64,000 nt of DNA, taken from Clostridia bacterium (lineage in GTDB: Bacteria > Bacillota > Clostridia > Christensenellales > Aristaeellaceae). Location: positions 1 through 64,000 of the forward strand of contig JAFZOG010000072.1 in assembly GCA_017550745.1 (NCBI GenBank). Reading direction: 5' to 3'. The position numbers were made by a program, and so were the translations under genes. The notes beneath the pieces are model-generated. The model was not told where the DNA came from. It searched no databases and saw nothing but the letters and a program-made list of their open reading frames with translations. Of the stretch, positions 8,606-17,354 are shown piece after piece (positions within the stretch are counted from its first letter, which is position 1; every line of letters starts with the position of its first letter).

Positions 8606-9529
8606 TTACGCGGCGGGGACTTCCTCTTCCGCGATGCCGTTGATGAAGTTGTACAGTTCAATGGCGGCGTCCTTCAGCCTCGGGCCGGGACGGGAAAGGG
8701 TGTTGGAATCGGAAGCGTTGAATACCTGGCCGTCCTTCACGGCCTTCATATCCTGCCAGCCTTCGCGGCCCAGGATTTCTTCCACCGGGGTGGGGCCTTC
8801 GCCGTAGTACATGGTGATGGTCACGATATAATCGGGATCCCGGGCAATGACCTGCTCTTCACTGATGGAGGCCCAGTCGCTCACGTCGGCAAAGGCATTG
8901 GTCAGGCCGCAGATGCCCGCCAGCTCGTCCATGAAGGTGCCCTTGCCGGCAGTCCACAGGCCCCACTGCAGGGGAGACACCTCAAAGTAAACGGTCTTGC
9001 CCGCATCGGCGGATTTCGCTTTGATGTCTTCAAAGGTGGCCTGCATATCGGCGATGACGGCTTCGGCGTTCTCGTCCTTGCCCATCAGATGGCCGATCAT
9101 GCGGATGGCGTAGTATACGCCTTCAATATCTGTGGCTTTGCTGACTGCGACCTGGACGCCGTTCTGCTCCAGCTGCCGCACCTGCTCCTCGCTCTGGCCC
9201 ATGTCGTTCATCAGCACCACTTGGGGGTTCAGCGCCAAAATTTCTTCAATGTTGGTTTCAGCGCCGGACTGCACCAGGGGCAGGCTCAGGATGGAGGCGG
9301 GATAATCGCAGTATTGGCCGATCCCTACCAGCGCGTCCTCGCAGCCTATGGCGCAGAGGATCTCGCAGTCCGAAGGCTGCATGGCCACGATGCGGGTGGC
9401 GGGTTCGGCCAGGGTGATTTCCCGGCCGTGCATATCCGTCACGGTGATGGCGGTATCTTCGGCCAGGGCGGGCAGGCAGCTGAGCAGCATCAGCGCCGCC
9501 AGGAACAGGGCAACCGGTTTCTTGGACAT
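8606..9529 (-). CDS. btuF: Cobalamin-binding periplasmic-type lipoprotein or secreted receptor
   Basis: The 307-residue product begins with a signal peptide (MSKKPVALFLAALMLLSCLP then ALAE) whose cysteine could be lipidated, although the LLSC context is followed by LPALAE, a signal peptidase I-like site. The mature part is the helical-backbone metal receptor fold of BtuF/FhuD (TRIVAMQPSDCEILCAIG, then DALVGIGQYCDYP, and LNPQVVLMND). The start at 9529 has GGAGGG seven bases upstream; a frame extending to 9556 has none. It is the first gene after the cobalamin riboswitch, which makes B12 or a corrinoid the likely ligand. Confidence 0.9.
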   Translation of the reverse strand: MSKKPVALFLAALMLLSCLPALAEDTAITVTDMHGREITLAEPATRIVAMQPSDCEILCAIGCEDALVGIGQYCDYPASILSLPLVQSGAETNIEEILALNPQVVLMNDMGQSEEQVRQLEQNGVQVAVSKATDIEGVYYAIRMIGHLMGKDENAEAVIADMQATFEDIKAKSADAGKTVYFEVSPLQWGLWTAGKGTFMDELAGICGLTNAFADVSDWASISEEQVIARDPDYIVTITMYYGEGPTPVEEILGREGWQDMKAVKDGQVFNASDSNTLSRPGPRLKDAAIELYNFINGIAEEEVPAA

Positions 9530-9657
9530 ATTCTGTCCCTCCTCTTTTTTGATCAAATGAATCAGCGAGAGGGGATTTTTTCAAAGTCACAGTTCAGGCA
9601 AGGTACTGAACAATAACTTTTCAAGAAAAAAGCGTCCCTCCCTGAGGAACACTAACC

Positions 9658-9682
9658 GGACCTGCGGCATGGTCGCAGGCCC
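9658..9682 (-). promoter_or_regulatory. Hairpin in the btuF leader, possible riboswitch expression platform
   Basis: CCTGCG and CGCAGG arms form a strong short stem around a seven-base loop between the riboswitch aptamer and btuF. On the minus strand a T-run lies about 40 bases further downstream, so it may take part in either termination or sequestration switching; which one cannot be decided by eye. Confidence 0.45.
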
Positions 9683-9714
9683 AATAGCATATCCCACCCC
9701 CAGGGGATCGATTG

Positions 9715-9900
9715 ATTCACGGTGTAAACAAGTCTCCCGGCTTGGCCTCATCCTACTTGCGCACCTTCCCGCTTTCGCAGTGGCTTCCTTCGCGCGTTCG
9801 TCCGCTTCACGGTTACTGGGATAGCCCGGAACTTTCATCCGTGTTCCTATGACGCGCCCCTTCCGGGCCGCGCCGCGCATCGCTGCGCAGATACACCGGC
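9715..9900 (-). ncRNA. Cobalamin (AdoCbl) riboswitch upstream of btuFCD
   Basis: On the minus strand the conserved cobalamin-aptamer blocks occur in order. These are GGTGTA closing against TACACC (P1), the GGAACnCGGATGAAAnTTCC region, CCCAGTAACCGTGAAGCGG, GCCACTG, CGGGAAGG and GCCAAGCCGGGAGACTTG. The last three match the B12-box consensus closely. It sits between a strong promoter (9919-9947) and btuF. Binding of adenosylcobalamin is expected to reduce expression of the importer. Confidence 0.93.
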
Positions 9901-9918
9901 TATTCATTTGTCGTCATT

Positions 9919-9947
9919 ATTATAGCCCCTTCGTCCCACTGCGTCAA
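9919..9947 (-). promoter_or_regulatory. Sigma-A promoter of the btuFCD operon
   Basis: On the minus strand TTGACG (9942-9947), a 17-base spacer and TATAAT (9919-9924) precede the riboswitch by about 20 bases. Confidence 0.8.
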
Positions 9948-10036
9948 TTGATTTTTGCGGCTTGCGTATCTCTGGGCGCCGTTTCCGCTCCCCGGTATGA
10001 TTGCCGGAGGCCGCGCGGAAAGTCCGGCAAAACCGG

Positions 10037-10798
10037 TTACCTGATCAGCGGCAGCTCCGGCTGGCAGGGCCAGGAGGACGGGGTCGTGCTGTCAACGCCG
10101 TTATAGCATTCGGGGAATAAGCCCGCCCAGGACATGTTTTCATTTCCCGCCATCAGATGGCTGGCGTCCCCCAGGCCCACGCATCGGAATTCCACTTCTC
10201 CCTTGATCCGCTCCTGGGTCACCACCGTCGTCACGGAGCTGGTCACGCACAGGAACCCCTGCCACAGCGGAAGAGGCGAGACGTTGATCAAATGCGCCAG
10301 GATCGCCATGCCGATGCCGAAGTGGCAGAAGATAACAATGGTTTCATCTGTATTGCTTTGGCACTGATAGATCCCGCCCTTGCGAAGATAGCCGTGCTTC
10401 TCCAGCAAAGCGTCCGTTCCGGTTTTTGTTTCTTCCCAAATTTGGGCGACAGTCCCGCCCCGGGTCAGCGGATCGTTCAGCCAGTCGTCCCGGTCCAGCA
10501 GCCGCTTATGGCCATACCATTCCTGGGTGTGGTAATCCCAGGGGATGCGCTTGATTCCGTCCCGCACCGTAAAACCGCGAAACTCCGCGAGCCAGGGGAG
10601 CGTTTCTGCCTGTTTTCTCACAAGGCGCAGCGTGTATTCCGCGGTTTCCTGCGCCCGCCCTAACGGCGAAACGTAATAAGCGGATGCCGGGATCCCCGAC
10701 AGGCGTTTTCCAAGCAGCAGGGCTTCCCGCTTTCCTTTTTCTGTAAGGGAATCATGCGTATAATCGGGTTCGGCATGCCTTACGATCAGCAATCTCAT
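10037..10798 (-). CDS. Histidine phosphatase family protein
   Basis: The 253-residue product starts with the catalytic RHA signature (MRLLIVRHAEPDYTHDSLT) and has the second conserved histidine in IVIFCHFGIGM, plus SPLGRAQETAEY. These mark the phosphoglycerate mutase-like branch-1 phosphatases. It is cytoplasmic. The start at 10798 has AGGTGG five bases upstream, and a strong promoter lies at 10866-10894. It sits upstream of the B12 operon but has its own promoter and lacks specific similarity to CobC that I can see, so the substrate is left open. Confidence 0.88.
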   Translation of the reverse strand: MRLLIVRHAEPDYTHDSLTEKGKREALLLGKRLSGIPASAYYVSPLGRAQETAEYTLRLVRKQAETLPWLAEFRGFTVRDGIKRIPWDYHTQEWYGHKRLLDRDDWLNDPLTRGGTVAQIWEETKTGTDALLEKHGYLRKGGIYQCQSNTDETIVIFCHFGIGMAILAHLINVSPLPLWQGFLCVTSSVTTVVTQERIKGEVEFRCVGLGDASHLMAGNENMSWAGLFPECYNGVDSTTPSSWPCQPELPLIR

Positions 10799-11174
10799 TT
10801 TTTCCACCTCGTTCTCTTCAAGTCCGCGGCCAGGCATGGCCGCTGCGGCTGACCTGCCGCCTTTCATTATAGAGGATAAACCGCGTTAGGACAAGGGCCG
10901 AACAGAAAAACCCCTGAGGAAAAGCATAGCGGCGTCCCCTGCGCCGGGATGGACCTCCAAAGGCCAGCGGCCTTTATGGAAGTACCATTTCCTTCCCTGC
11001 TCATGGCCCGGCAGGGTGAATACAGGACAGATAATACAAAAAGTTAATAATGTGCTATATATGTTGAGTGAATCCTATTGAAAAAGGCGGGGAAACGATG
11101 GAAAATAAATATAGAAAATCGTCCGGGGCTCACCGGGCGATCACATCAATTTCATCCTGTAAGGAGGAAGACCC
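10799..11174. other. Intergenic region between divergent phosphatase and sugar-binding protein genes
   Basis: This 376-base stretch holds the phosphatase promoter on the minus strand and the leader of the solute-binding protein on the plus strand. A small hairpin (GGCCAGCGGCC region, 10973-10982) is visible. No gene with a ribosome binding site is apparent. I could not identify a good promoter for the importer; the AT-rich segment at 11035-11065 (GTTAATAATGTGCTATATAT) is the likeliest place. Confidence 0.5.
10866..10894 (-). promoter_or_regulatory. Sigma-A promoter of the histidine phosphatase gene
   Basis: On the minus strand TTGTCC (10889-10894) and TATAAT (10866-10871) are separated by exactly 17 bases. 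Confidence 0.75.
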
Positions 11175-12812
11175 ATGAAAAAGCTGTCCGTTCTCCTGGC
11201 GCTGATGCTGGCTGTCACGATGCTGGCTTCCTGCTGCGCCCTGGCGGAAGAAAAACCCGATCCCTTCGGAAAGTACGACGAGCCCGTGACCGTCCACTTC
11301 GTCCGCAGCACGGACGATACCCTGGACGCCAACTACTTCTCCCAGCATCCCGACAAGACCATGACCGATAACCTGTGGTGCGACCTGTACCGCGACGTCC
11401 TGAACGTGATCGTGGATTACGACTGGATCGTCAAGGGCGGCGACGAGTACGACCAGAAGCTGAATATCGCGCTGGGCGTGGGCGACATTCCCGAATTCGT
11501 GAACGTCAACACCCTGCAGCTCAAGCAGCTGGCGGAAGCCGACCTGATCATGCCCCTGGAAGACATCTATGAAGCCTATGCTTCTGACTTCACCAAGGAA
11601 ATCATGATGGAAACCGGCACCTCCCCCTTCGACGCCGCCACCATCAACGGCCATCTCTACGGCCTGCCCAACGTGGACAGCACCCTGATGATCGCCGACC
11701 TGCTGTGGATCCGCACCGACTGGCTCGAGAAGCTGGGCCTGCCCATTCCCACCACCATGGACGAAGTGCTGGCCACCGCCGAAGCCTTCGCCAAGGCCGA
11801 CTTTGACGGCAACGGCGTGGACGACACCATCGGCATCGCCATCGCCAAGGACCTGTGGGGCCAGCTGTTCAGCCTGCGCGGCTTCTTCAACGGCTTCCAG
11901 TCCTATCCCGGCATCTGGGTGGAAGACGAGAACGGCAACCTGGTGTACGGCTCTACCCTGCCCGGCACCAAGGACGCCCTCAAAACCCTGCACGAAATGT
12001 ATGAAAAGGGCCTGATCGACCCCGAATTCGGCGTGAAGGACGGCGGCAAGGTCGCCGAAGCTACCACTGCCGGCAAGTGCGGCCTGTTCTTCGGCGCGCA
12101 GTGGAACTCCATTTATCCCCTCCAGAGCTGCGTGAACCTGGATAAGGACGCCCAGTGGCGCGCTGTGTCCATCGTGCCCGCCACCGATAAGCCCCTCAAG
12201 GCCCAGACCGACGTGGGCACCCTGAGCTGGACCGTGGTGCGCAAGGACGTGGAGCATCCCGAAGCCGTGGTGAAGATGTTCAACGTGTTCATCGACAAGA
12301 ACTGGGGCCCCGAAAATGAAAACGGCATCTACTACGCGCCCCTCGATTCCGAGTCCATCTGGAAGCTGAGCCCCGTGGTGCCCACCAACCCCAACAAGAA
12401 CAACGGCGCTTTCCTGGACCTGGAGCAGTACCGCAAGGACGGCGACGAGAGCAAGGTCACCGGTGAAGCGTACAGCATCCTGATGAAGCTGAAGGCCTTT
12501 GAATCCGGCTCCGAAGACGGCTTCGCCCTCTGGGGCTGGGAGCGCATCTACGGCGCGGAAGGCGCTTACGGCGTGCTGATCGACTATCAGAACAAGGGCA
12601 TGCTCCAGGATAACCTGTTCGTGGGCGCTCCCACCGAGACCATGACCAGCCGCATGTCCACCCTGAAAGACCTGCAGGACGAAGTGTTCATCAAGATCAT
12701 CCTGGGCGAATCCGATATCGACGCCTTCGACAAGTTTGTGGAAGACTTCAACGCCCTGGGCGGCAAGGACATCACCGAAGAAGTGAACGAATGGTACGCT
12801 TCCGTCAAGTAA
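11175..12812 (+). CDS. Extracellular solute-binding lipoprotein of a carbohydrate ABC importer
   Basis: The 545-residue product has a lipoprotein signal peptide with the lipobox LASC (cysteine at about residue 20). The rest resembles the large LipO/YtcQ class of family 1 solute-binding proteins, with DIPEFVNVNTLQLKQLAEADL near the N-terminus and an aromatic ligand-binding region later. It would capture an oligosaccharide for the two permeases that follow. GGAGG lies nine bases before the ATG. A terminator-like hairpin after it separates it from the permeases. The codon usage is highly biased to C-ending codons, as expected of an abundant protein. Confidence 0.92.
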   Translation: MKKLSVLLALMLAVTMLASCCALAEEKPDPFGKYDEPVTVHFVRSTDDTLDANYFSQHPDKTMTDNLWCDLYRDVLNVIVDYDWIVKGGDEYDQKLNIALGVGDIPEFVNVNTLQLKQLAEADLIMPLEDIYEAYASDFTKEIMMETGTSPFDAATINGHLYGLPNVDSTLMIADLLWIRTDWLEKLGLPIPTTMDEVLATAEAFAKADFDGNGVDDTIGIAIAKDLWGQLFSLRGFFNGFQSYPGIWVEDENGNLVYGSTLPGTKDALKTLHEMYEKGLIDPEFGVKDGGKVAEATTAGKCGLFFGAQWNSIYPLQSCVNLDKDAQWRAVSIVPATDKPLKAQTDVGTLSWTVVRKDVEHPEAVVKMFNVFIDKNWGPENENGIYYAPLDSESIWKLSPVVPTNPNKNNGAFLDLEQYRKDGDESKVTGEAYSILMKLKAFESGSEDGFALWGWERIYGAEGAYGVLIDYQNKGMLQDNLFVGAPTETMTSRMSTLKDLQDEVFIKIILGESDIDAFDKFVEDFNALGGKDITEEVNEWYASVK

Positions 12813-12829
12813 TTTAACCGACCGAGGGA

Positions 12830-12860
12830 GGGGACTGGTGGCTGCCATCAGTCCCCTTTT
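12830..12860 (+). terminator. Intercistronic terminator after the solute-binding protein
   Basis: GGGGACTG (12830-12837) pairs with CAGTCCCC (12849-12856), followed by TTTT. A partial terminator here would give more binding protein than permease, as is common in such importers. Confidence 0.75.
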
Positions 12861-12907
12861 CTCATCCGCGCCCTGTTTCTGACCGACTGACAAAAGGGGA
12901 AAACCGT

Positions 12908-13840
12908 ATGCAAAAAACAGTTCGCGCGTCCCTGCCGCGGCATGGCTGGAAGCTCAGGAAGGAGCTGCCCTTTCATCTGATGCTGCTGCCCGGCGTGATC
13001 CTGGTGTTTATCTATATGTACGTTCCGCTGGGCGGGCTGATCATCGCGTTCCAGAAGTTCATCCCCGCCAAGGGCCTGTTCGGCAACCAGAAGTGGGTGG
13101 GATGGGACAACTTCATTTACCTGTATCATCTGCCGGGCGCCCTTTCCGCCCTGCAGAACACGGTCATCATCGCGTTCTGGAAGATCATCCTGCATCTGAT
13201 CATCCCCATCACGGTGTCCATCCTGCTCAACGAGATCCGCTCCTCCGCCTTCCGGCGCACGGCGCAGACGCTGATTTACCTGCCCCACTTCCTTAGCTGG
13301 ATCATCATGGGCGGCATCCTGATCGACATCCTGTCCCCTTCCGGCGGTATCGTCAATAAGCTGCTGGGGCTGTTCGGCGTGGAGCCTATCTTCTTCCTGG
13401 GCAGCAACGATTATTTCCGCTTCACGCTGATTTTTACCGACGTATGGAAGGAATTCGGCTTCAACACCATCGTGTACCTGGCGGCCATCACCAACATCGA
13501 CCCCAACCAGTACGAGGCCGCCACCATCGACGGGGCCAACCGGTTCCAGCGCATCCTGTATGTGACCCTGCCCAACATGCGCATGATCATCGTGCTGATG
13601 ATGGTGCTGTCCCTGGGCAACGTATTGAACGCCGGGTTTGACCAGGTGTTCAACCTGTACAGCAAGCAGGTGTACGCCACCGGCGATATCCTGGACACCT
13701 TCATTTACCGCATCGGCCTGATCGACGCCCAGTTCGGCGTGGCGACAGCCATGGGCATGTTCAAGTCCGTGGTGTCCACCCTGTTTATTTCCGTCAGCTA
13801 TTACTGCGCGTACCGCTTCGCGGACTACCGCATTTTCTGA
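12908..13840 (+). CDS. Carbohydrate ABC importer permease, LplB/YtcP-partner type
   Basis: The 310-residue membrane protein has six predicted transmembrane segments. The EAA loop that docks onto the ATPase reads QYEAATIDGANRFQRILYVTLP. The N-terminus (FHLMLLPGVILVFIYMYVPLGG) is typical of the LplB family, which pairs with LplC/YtcP permeases for polysaccharide fragments. AAAGGGG precedes the ATG. It lies between the binding protein and the second permease (12-base gap). No ATPase gene is present; such systems usually share an MsmX-type ATPase encoded elsewhere. Confidence 0.93.
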   Translation: MQKTVRASLPRHGWKLRKELPFHLMLLPGVILVFIYMYVPLGGLIIAFQKFIPAKGLFGNQKWVGWDNFIYLYHLPGALSALQNTVIIAFWKIILHLIIPITVSILLNEIRSSAFRRTAQTLIYLPHFLSWIIMGGILIDILSPSGGIVNKLLGLFGVEPIFFLGSNDYFRFTLIFTDVWKEFGFNTIVYLAAITNIDPNQYEAATIDGANRFQRILYVTLPNMRMIIVLMMVLSLGNVLNAGFDQVFNLYSKQVYATGDILDTFIYRIGLIDAQFGVATAMGMFKSVVSTLFISVSYYCAYRFADYRIF

Positions 13841-13852
13841 GGAGGCGGCGTT

Positions 13853-14737
13853 ATGGTTGAGTCAAAGCATTGGGCCAGCAGGCTGTTTGTGGTGGTGAAC
13901 TATATCGTCATCGGCTTTCTGGCGATCAGCTGCCTCGTTCCCCTGATCCACATTTTCGCCATTTCCCTGTCTGATTCCGCGGCGGCCACCGGCGGCCTGG
14001 TGGTGCTGTGGCCGGTGAACTTCACCCTTGAATCCTACGCTTACGTGGCGCGGCGCGCAGCGTTCTGGCATTCCATGCTGGTGTCCGTCATCCGCGTGAT
14101 CGTGGGCGTGGGGCTGAACATGCTGTTCTGCATCGTGTGCGCCTACCCGCTGAGCAAGGAAAAGGACCAGTTCCGCTTCCGCACGGTGTACGCCTGGTAC
14201 TTCTTCCTGACGATGCTGGTGTCCGGCGGCCTGATCCCGCTGTACATGGTCATCCGCCAGACCGGCCTGATGGGCACCTTCTGGGCGCTGGTCATTCCCG
14301 GCGCGGTGCCGGTGTACAATATCATCCTGCTGCTGAACTTCTTCAGGCAGACGCCAAGGGAGCTGGAGGAAGCGGCGATCATCGACGGCGCGGGCCAGTG
14401 GCGCATCATGTGGCAGGTGTTCGTGCCCACCTCCACCGCCGCCCTCGCCACGGTGGCGCTGCTGTCCACGGTATACCACTGGAACGAGTGGTTCAACGGC
14501 ATCCTGTACATGAAGACCCCCGACCAGTATCCCCTGCAAAGCTATCTGCGCACCATCGTGATTGATATGAAGCTCACCAACATGGGGGCCAACGACTGGC
14601 AGGCCCTGGCGCTGGTGTCCGATAAGACCGTCAAGTGCGCCCAGATTTTCCTCGCTTCCCTGCCCATCCTGCTGGCCTACCCCTTCCTGCAAAGGTTTTT
14701 CGTCAAGGGCATGGTGCTGGGGTCGGTAAAGGGATAA
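13853..14737 (+). CDS. Carbohydrate ABC importer permease, YtcP/LplC type
   Basis: The 294-residue product is the second permease of the importer, with about six transmembrane segments and the EAA loop ELEEAAIIDGAGQWRIMWQVFVP. The pattern SGGLIPLYMVIRQTGLMGT and the ending LQRFFVKGMVLGSVKG are characteristic of YtcP/LplC proteins. It follows the first permease by twelve bases, with GGAGGC ahead of the ATG. The histidine kinase gene lies 157 bases downstream. Confidence 0.93.
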   Translation: MVESKHWASRLFVVVNYIVIGFLAISCLVPLIHIFAISLSDSAAATGGLVVLWPVNFTLESYAYVARRAAFWHSMLVSVIRVIVGVGLNMLFCIVCAYPLSKEKDQFRFRTVYAWYFFLTMLVSGGLIPLYMVIRQTGLMGTFWALVIPGAVPVYNIILLLNFFRQTPRELEEAAIIDGAGQWRIMWQVFVPTSTAALATVALLSTVYHWNEWFNGILYMKTPDQYPLQSYLRTIVIDMKLTNMGANDWQALALVSDKTVKCAQIFLASLPILLAYPFLQRFFVKGMVLGSVKG

Positions 14738-14840
14738 ACCATCAGCAATGCGCTCTCCATGAACGAAGGCTTCCGTCCGAGAGGATAGAAAGCCTCCGGG
14801 CGGGGCAATTTGATCCTTTTCAAAATCCCCCTTTTCGTAG

Positions 14841-14846
14841 TATACT
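14841..14846 (+). promoter_or_regulatory. Weak promoter candidate (-10 TATACT) before the kinase gene
   Basis: TATACT at 14841-14846 lies about 50 bases before the start codon. No good -35 hexamer is placed 16-18 bases upstream, so read-through from the importer genes is equally possible. Confidence 0.35.
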
Positions 14847-14894
14847 AATCGCGGCAAGCACCGCGGACGATATACGGGAAAAGGGGGCTTTCTT

Positions 14895-16619
14895 TTGATA
14901 AAATCGACGGGACGGCGCAGCGGCGGCCTGAGCCTGAAAAAATCCGCCTTTGTTCGGCTGGTGCTCATCACCGTTGCCGCGGTGCTGGTTTTTTACGTGA
15001 TTGGCCTGACGATCAACCGCACGGGCATTCAGTATGTGCGCGATGACCTGGCGCACACGCTGGAAACGCATACCAGCTACATCGCCGGCCAGATCAGCCA
15101 GGAATTTGACCAGCTGATTTTTTTCATGCTGGAAACGCTTTCGGACAAACAGCTGATGCGCTATGCCCTTTCCTACCCGATCCTGAACGATTACCAGCGC
15201 ATGGACTACATCAAGACCCTGTCGGGCCTGGAATACATGATCAAGCGCTCCTCCAGCCTGCCCGAGCTGGTGCAGATCATGCTGCCGGGACAAAACCACA
15301 CCATCATCACCGACCAGGCGCTGTTTACCGACCTCGACCCCGACTTGTGGGAAGCGCTGATCCAGCGGTCCGAACGCAATCATGTGGCGGTGACCGAGTG
15401 GGACGGCAAGCTGTGGCTGCTGCTGCCCCGCTATGATCAGGGAAATCCGCTGTTCCTGATCGCTATTTCCATCACGCCGGAAAACCTGACGGCGGCCATG
15501 GCGGCCTTCGGCAGCGAGCAGACGGAGGGCCTGGCGCTGATCCGGGAGGACGGCAGCGTGTTCGCGTCCTGCGGCGAGGGGTTTTCCCTGTGGGAGGCGC
15601 GTGCCGGAGGGGACGCGGGAAAGAACATCCTTTCCGCGTCGTCGCCGGTGGCCGGCACCGCATTCACGCTGACGGGCTACGGCAGGATCGACGAAACCAT
15701 GGCCCCCTTTGTGCTGTACCGTTCCATGCTGTGGCTGCTCTCGCTGGTTTCGCTGATCCTGCTGGCGGCGTATCTGGTCTATTACCGCGTGTACATCATG
15801 CGGCCCATCAACGATATTTTCAACACTATGCGCCACGCCGGGCAGGACGGGCGCTACCGCATCCAAACGACCCGGGGCACGGACTATGACGACATTTATG
15901 TGCAGTTCAACGACATGGTGGAGCACATCGAAGCCCTGGCCGGGCAGGTATACGAGGAGCGCTACCGCGCCCAGAAGGCGGAGCTCAAGCAGCTGCAAAT
16001 GCAGATCGACCCGCATTTCCTGTATAACTCCCTGTACCTGATTTACCGCATCGCCCAGTCCGAGGGCAGCAAGAGCATCGCGGGCCTGAGCCTGAACCTG
16101 AGCAATTACTACCGCTATATCACCAAAATGCCGGAGCAGATCGTGTGCCTCAGGGACGAGATCAGGCACGTGACCAACTACCTGGAAATCCAGCGCATGC
16201 GCTTTGAGCCCCGTATCCATATCGACATCCAGAAGCTGCCGGAGGAAATCGCGGGGGAGAGGATCCCCTCGCTCATCATCCAGCCCATCGTGGAAAACGC
16301 CTTTCAGCACGGGGTGAAGGATCGGGTGAGCGACGGGCTGGTGCGGCTTGGGTATGAGGTTTCGGAGGATGTTTTCCGCGTGATCGTGTCGGACAACAGC
16401 GGCAAGATGGACGACGAAGCGGTGCGCAGGCTTTGGGAAAAAATAAAGAACCCCGACGATTCGGACGTCAGCGCCCTGCGCAACCTGTACCGGCGGCTGC
16501 AAATCTATGAGGACAGCGGCCACGCGCTGGCCCTGCAATGCGTCGATCACGGCCTGACCGCCGTGCTGACTTTCAGAAAGAGGGAAAAACCGCATGCGGA
16601 CACTGCTGATCGTGGATGA
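14895..16619 (+). CDS. YesM-type sensor histidine kinase
   Basis: The 574-residue product has an N-terminal transmembrane segment, a long extracellular sensor region (about residues 40-270), a second transmembrane segment (SMLWLLSLVSLILLAAYLV) and a HAMP-like stretch. The kinase core has the His box QMQIDPHFLYNSLYLI and the N box IIQPIVENAFQHGV. The ATP-lid region is unusual: VSDNSGKMD replaces the typical DNGxGM, and no GxGLxN motif is visible near the C-terminus. The start is TTG with AAGGGGG upstream. It overlaps its response regulator by 26 bases and probably controls the adjacent sugar importer. Confidence 0.92.
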   Translation: MIKSTGRRSGGLSLKKSAFVRLVLITVAAVLVFYVIGLTINRTGIQYVRDDLAHTLETHTSYIAGQISQEFDQLIFFMLETLSDKQLMRYALSYPILNDYQRMDYIKTLSGLEYMIKRSSSLPELVQIMLPGQNHTIITDQALFTDLDPDLWEALIQRSERNHVAVTEWDGKLWLLLPRYDQGNPLFLIAISITPENLTAAMAAFGSEQTEGLALIREDGSVFASCGEGFSLWEARAGGDAGKNILSASSPVAGTAFTLTGYGRIDETMAPFVLYRSMLWLLSLVSLILLAAYLVYYRVYIMRPINDIFNTMRHAGQDGRYRIQTTRGTDYDDIYVQFNDMVEHIEALAGQVYEERYRAQKAELKQLQMQIDPHFLYNSLYLIYRIAQSEGSKSIAGLSLNLSNYYRYITKMPEQIVCLRDEIRHVTNYLEIQRMRFEPRIHIDIQKLPEEIAGERIPSLIIQPIVENAFQHGVKDRVSDGLVRLGYEVSEDVFRVIVSDNSGKMDDEAVRRLWEKIKNPDDSDVSALRNLYRRLQIYEDSGHALALQCVDHGLTAVLTFRKREKPHADTADRG

Positions 16620-17325
16620 TGAAGTGATGATCGCCGACGGCCTGCGCGCCATGCTGGCCGAGGCGTTTGCCGGCCGCCTGCGGGTGCTGCGGTGCTATTC
16701 CGCGGCCCAGGCCATGGAGATCGCGGGGCGGGAGGCGGTGGATATCCTGCTGACAGACATCAACATGCCCGATGCCTCCGGCCTGGAGCTGCATAAAGCC
16801 TTCACGGAGAAGCAGCCGGGCTGCCGGGTGATTTATCTGACCGGGTATTCGGATTTTGATTACGCCCGCAAAGCCCTGGACCAGCACGCCTTTGCCTACG
16901 TGCTGAAGGGGGAGGGGGACGACTTTGTGATCAGCACGGTGGAACGCGCCATGGCAGCCGATGCCGAACAGACGAAGCCCGCGCCGGAAGAAAACGGCGC
17001 GGACTGGCTGCCCAGGCTGCACGAATACATCCGCGCCCATCTGCATGAGGATCTGTCCCTGAACCGGCTGGCGGAATACTGCCATTTTCATCCGGTATAC
17101 CTTTCCCGCATATATAAAGAAACCACCGGGGAAACCCTCAGTGATTTCATCAACCAGGCCCGCCAGGAGCAGGCCGAACACCTTCTGCGCAATACCCGCA
17201 TGACCGTGCTGGAAATCTCCCGGTTCATGGGCTTTGCCACGGATAACTATTTCTGCCGCTGGTTTCGGAAGCGCGTGGGCGTTTCGCCCCATGCCTACCG
17301 CGCGGGCAGAACGCCCGCGCCGTGA
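16594..17325 (+). CDS. YesN-type response regulator with AraC DNA-binding domain
   Basis: The 243-residue product has a receiver domain at residues 1-120 (LLIVDDE, phosphoacceptor aspartate in LLTDINMPD, lysine in AYVLKG). A C-terminal AraC-type double helix-turn-helix follows (LNRLAEYCHFHPVYLSRIYKE, then ISRFMGFATDNYFCRWFRK). The start lies inside the kinase gene, implying translational coupling. Together they form a two-component system that in related bacteria activates carbohydrate importer genes, here most likely the one just upstream. At 243 residues it is at the short end for YesN proteins, lacking a long linker. Confidence 0.93.
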   Translation: MRTLLIVDDEVMIADGLRAMLAEAFAGRLRVLRCYSAAQAMEIAGREAVDILLTDINMPDASGLELHKAFTEKQPGCRVIYLTGYSDFDYARKALDQHAFAYVLKGEGDDFVISTVERAMAADAEQTKPAPEENGADWLPRLHEYIRAHLHEDLSLNRLAEYCHFHPVYLSRIYKETTGETLSDFINQARQEQAEHLLRNTRMTVLEISRFMGFATDNYFCRWFRKRVGVSPHAYRAGRTPAP

Positions 17326-17354
17326 ATCCAAGAGCCCCTGTCAGGCAATAGGAG

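Noticed and set aside
10037-10798. Histidine phosphatase as CobC of cobalamin salvage, because of proximity to the B12 importer
   Set aside because: It has its own promoter and lies outside the riboswitch-controlled transcript, and its sequence resembles generic clostridial phosphatases. Proximity alone is not enough.
11130-12893. Long antisense frame opposite the solute-binding protein gene
   Set aside because: It mirrors the strong codon bias of the sense gene. The product has no recognisable motif, and translation signals are absent.
14820-16652. 610-codon antisense frame opposite the YesM-type kinase
   Set aside because: The sense strand has an intact kinase. The antisense product is composition-biased and lacks a start signal.
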